Shown here: positions 61,530-64,000 of the stretch, in pieces | Numbering within the stretch: position 1 is the first letter of the stretch | Layout of the letters: each line of letters begins with the position of its first letter | Source: an uncultured Acidobacteriia bacterium | Lineage (GTDB): Bacteria > Acidobacteriota > Terriglobia > Bryobacterales > Bryobacteraceae | Length of the DNA stretch: 64,000 nt | Direction of reading: 5' to 3' | Assembly (NCBI GenBank): GCA_903851195.1 | Contig: CAINNJ010000033.1 | Coordinates: forward strand, 1-64,000 | The notes under the pieces: model-generated | Told to the model about the DNA's origin: nothing | What the model saw: only the letters and a program-made list of their open reading frames with translations | Database searches by the model: none | Position numbers and translations under genes: made by a program

Positions 61530-62444
61530 TTAGCCTACCAATGGAAGCAATATCCGATCGAGCGCTTCGTCCGTCCACTCCGTGACTTCGATTCCACGGT
61601 GAAGGCTCCAGCGTTCTGTATGTTCCAGCCAGCCCTCCGGCTCTACGTCGGTCAGCGGACCCAGCGTCTCCAGTTCCAGCATGCCCTCGCTCGCGAAGGT
61701 CTCGTACGAACAACCCATGTCCGGGTAAGTCCGCGCGGGGTCCGCGTCGTACTTCTTCAGGAAGACTTCCGACCCCAGCACATACGCGCCCCACGTCTTC
61801 TCGTTGAAGTGACCCAGCTTGGTGTGATCCCGGTTCTCCGGGTCGTGGTGCAGCACCAGATACTTCTTCAGAAACTTCCAGCGCGGATCGCTCAGATCAG
61901 TGAATGCCCACATCACCAGCGGATTCGTCGGCGCCAGAATGTCCTCATGACGGCCGCGCGGCGGAAAGCCCGTCACCCCGGTCCCGGAGGGGGCCATCAT
62001 CGTCAGTCCCCACGCCGAAATGCGAATCGCGAACGGCAGCGTGTTCCGCATCCGGTGCAGAATCTCCACGCCCGTCCCTTTGGCCGCCATCCGGATGACC
62101 AACTGCTTCTGCAGTCCCGTCTCCGGCTCCACCGGACCGGTCGCCGTCAGCACCTCGCCGGCGACGTCCACTTCAGCCGGGTCGTTATCCCGGGCGTACG
62201 TGCGTTGGAAATCCTCCGGCGCCAGCCAGATGCGATGGCCGCCCCGCAGTTGCCACTCCGCTTCGCCGCTCTTGCCCAGCTGATCGTCGAACACCCGGAA
62301 AAAGTTCTGTCCGCCCACAAACCCGCACCGCATCACCCGCGGGCCGATGTCCGCCGTCACAATCAGTTCGATCTCGCCATTCGAAATCCGGTAACAGTTC
62401 GGCCAGCCGCCCCACTCTCTCTTCTCGATCTGAACGGACATCAA
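61530..62444 (-). CDS. DUF4380-like carbohydrate-type protein
   Basis: This 304-residue soluble protein opens with GEIELIVTADIGPRVMRCGF, like DUF4380 proteins and aldose-epimerase-fold relatives. GGHRIWLAPED and ILHRMRNTLPFAIRISAWGL follow, the beta-sandwich pattern of galactose-mutarotase-like folds. No catalytic residues can be assigned. It lies between a methyltransferase and the UDP-sugar dehydrogenase gene, with an ATGA overlap upstream. Confidence 0.65.
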   Translation of the reverse strand: MMSVQIEKREWGGWPNCYRISNGEIELIVTADIGPRVMRCGFVGGQNFFRVFDDQLGKSGEAEWQLRGGHRIWLAPEDFQRTYARDNDPAEVDVAGEVLTATGPVEPETGLQKQLVIRMAAKGTGVEILHRMRNTLPFAIRISAWGLTMMAPSGTGVTGFPPRGRHEDILAPTNPLVMWAFTDLSDPRWKFLKKYLVLHHDPENRDHTKLGHFNEKTWGAYVLGSEVFLKKYDADPARTYPDMGCSYETFASEGMLELETLGPLTDVEPEGWLEHTERWSLHRGIEVTEWTDEALDRILLPLVG

Positions 62445-63457
62445 CTCCCTTTCACCGCGAGCACCACGTCCAGATACTTGCCCGTCCGTTTGCCCGAAAC
62501 TTCACTGAATCCGGCTTCCCGCAGCAGCGCCGTGTATTCGGTCAGGCTGCGCTCCTTGCCCTCGGTGCAGATCAACATGTTGAGGCTCTGCATATGCGCC
62601 CCAACCGGTCCGGACCGGTCTTCTTTGATCAGCTTTTCCGCCAGCAGCAACCCGCCGCCCGCCGGCAGCCGGTCGTAAACCCGCCGCAGCAACAAACGGA
62701 TCTTCTCCTCCGGCCAGTCGTGCAGAATGCGCCCCAGCGCGTACAGGTCCGCCGCCGGCAACTCATCGGTAAAGAAATCCCCCGCCTGCAGTGTCAGCCG
62801 GTCCCGCGCCGGCGACTTCTCCACGAATTCCCTCGCCAGCGCCGTGATCTTCTCCATGTCGAACACCACGCCGCGCAATTGCGGCCAGGCTTCACACGCC
62901 GCGATGACCAGGTGCCCGGTCGCCGCTCCCAGATCCACCATCGTGCGGAAATTGCTCAGATCGAACGCGCGCACCACGTCCGGTGACGTGGATACCCCCA
63001 GGCCGTGCATGCCCATCGTGAACGTGCGCATCTTCTCCGGCGTGCTGAAGAAGTGCTCGAAGATTGGACCCGGCCAGCCGAAGGTCTGCTCCCACCGGGG
63101 CGTGCCTTCCCGGATCGCGTCCTCCAGATTTCCCCAGAGCTTGTACAGCACCTCATTGGAATAGAGGATGTAACCCGTGATGGCCGATTCGCTCGACCTC
63201 TTCAGGTACAGATCCGCGGCGATCGAGTTGGAAAACTGATCGCCCTCACGCTCCAGCAACTGCAGTGCAACGCAGGCTTCGAGCAGCCGCAGCGTGGTTT
63301 CGGGCTGCGTCTTCAGACGCTCCGCCACTTCCGCCGCCGTCAGAGCCTCTTCGGCCAGCAGGTCGAAAATGCCCAGATTCACCGCGACAAACAGGGTCTT
63401 CGACCGTCGAAAACCTTCCATCAGGTCAATTATTGGCGCCGGACCGGGTATGCTCAT
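62441..63457 (-). CDS. SAM-dependent O-methyltransferase (family 2 / ASMT-like)
   Basis: This is a 338-residue enzyme. An N-terminal winged-helix dimerisation domain (about 1-90, ALTAAEVAERLKTQPETTLRLL) is followed by the SAM motif VDLGAATGHLVIAACEA, FDMEKITALAREF, AGDFF and ALGRILHDWPEEKIRLLL, where the His-Asp is the catalytic-site HDW. It methylates a small-molecule hydroxyl group. Overlaps both neighbours by ATGA. Confidence 0.93.
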   Translation of the reverse strand: MSIPGPAPIIDLMEGFRRSKTLFVAVNLGIFDLLAEEALTAAEVAERLKTQPETTLRLLEACVALQLLEREGDQFSNSIAADLYLKRSSESAITGYILYSNEVLYKLWGNLEDAIREGTPRWEQTFGWPGPIFEHFFSTPEKMRTFTMGMHGLGVSTSPDVVRAFDLSNFRTMVDLGAATGHLVIAACEAWPQLRGVVFDMEKITALAREFVEKSPARDRLTLQAGDFFTDELPAADLYALGRILHDWPEEKIRLLLRRVYDRLPAGGGLLLAEKLIKEDRSGPVGAHMQSLNMLICTEGKERSLTEYTALLREAGFSEVSGKRTGKYLDVVLAVKGS

Positions 63458-64000
63458 CTGTTCCTGAAATGGTCGTATCCCTTGACCGGCAGAGGTACCC
63501 CGTGGTGCCGGATCTCACCGGCCGGACTATTGATGATCGTACCAATGCGGGTCAGCGGAATTCCCTGAAATGCAGCCGGGACCGGCGTGCCCGCCCGCAC
63601 CGTGAACAGCAGTTCGTACTCTTCCCCGCCGTGCAGCGCCTGTTCAAGGCTCGCTCCCCGGAATCTCGGCGGCTCCCCGATCTCCGCCCCCGCCCCGCTT
63701 TCCAGACACAGCCGCTCCAGATCGAGCGACAGCCCGTCGCTCACATCGATCGCCGCCGTCGCCCGCAGTTTCTCCCGCAGGAATACTCCCAGCGCCACCC
63801 GCGGCTCGGGATGCAGATGCCGCTGCCACGCCTTGCCTTTTCCACTTTCCAGACCCAGCGCCGACCCGCCCAGCGCGCCCGAAACATAGATCTCATGCCC
63901 GCGTCGCGCGCCGCCGCGCCGCAAAGCCTTCCCCCTCGGAACCGCGCCGCACACCGTGACGTCGCAGGCGAAAATCTCCCCGTGCGACAGGTCGCCGCCC
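63454..64000 (-). CDS. thiL: Thiamine-monophosphate kinase, 3' part only
   Basis: This is the C-terminal 180 or so residues of ThiL; the start is beyond the right edge. Visible marks are GGDLSHGEI, the VCGAVPRGKALRRGGARRG segment, SGALGGSALGLE, IDVSDGLSLDLERL (metal and substrate binding) and HGGEEYELLFTV. It phosphorylates thiamine phosphate to thiamine diphosphate. It ends inside the methyltransferase start (ATGA). Confidence 0.92.
   Translation of the reverse strand, partial: GGDLSHGEIFACDVTVCGAVPRGKALRRGGARRGHEIYVSGALGGSALGLESGKGKAWQRHLHPEPRVALGVFLREKLRATAAIDVSDGLSLDLERLCLESGAGAEIGEPPRFRGASLEQALHGGEEYELLFTVRAGTPVPAAFQGIPLTRIGTIINSPAGEIRHHGVPLPVKGYDHFRNR

Overview
The window comes from a GC-rich Gram-negative bacterium, most likely an Acidobacteriota of the Solibacter/Bryobacter type. 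Signs of this are an Oar-like TonB receptor of about 1,100 residues, a periplasmic S46 peptidase, a Tat-exported Gfo/Idh/MocA protein, many Ser/Thr/Ala-rich secreted proteins and overlapping ATGA gene junctions. This is inferred from protein style; there is no rRNA in the window.

Positions 1-17632 are the right-hand part of an integrated conjugative (or mobilisable) element. From the left it holds a possible IS66-type fragment, a minus-strand type IV secretion operon (virB2-virB3-virB4-virB9-virB10 plus three small envelope proteins) and a divergent sigma-like/anti-sigma-like pair. Next is a tightly overlapped minus-strand operon parA - rep-like - TPR/CHAT protease - S41 peptidase. It ends with xis, an XRE regulator, a tyrosine integrase, an unknown 402-residue gene and a tRNA-Ser(GCU) whose 3' end faces the element and is the likely integration site. 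The left end, relaxase, coupling protein and other T4SS genes are not in the window.

Positions 17633-31000 hold a PPTase/thioesterase pair, a TonB receptor, and a long minus-strand run: leuS, Gfo/Idh oxidoreductase, metallophosphoesterase, PIN-TRAM protein, ispD, ispF, a beta-lactamase-like hydrolase and a small secreted protein. A DUF4143 ATPase and an orphan VbhA-like antitoxin follow. Positions 31000-50000 hold an M28 peptidase, a two-component system, two alpha-oxoamine synthases around a DUF2147 gene, the Oar-like receptor, a PpiD-like chaperone, DedA, a TPR/outer-membrane protein with an apparent ATC start, a glycoside-hydrolase-like protein and a lytic-transglycosylase-like protein. 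Positions 50000-64000 hold the S46 peptidase, a five-gene ECF-sigma envelope operon, a flippase-like protein, nrdR, a DUF4231 protein, lysC, cmk, a UDP-glucose dehydrogenase, a DUF4380-like protein, an O-methyltransferase and the 3' part of thiL.

The best candidate for an undescribed system is the parA-rep-CHAT-S41 operon. A caspase-like protease and a second protease are translationally chained to the element's replication/partition genes, and iteron-like repeats lie inside the rep-like coding sequence. All family assignments were made by eye from motifs; no database search was run.
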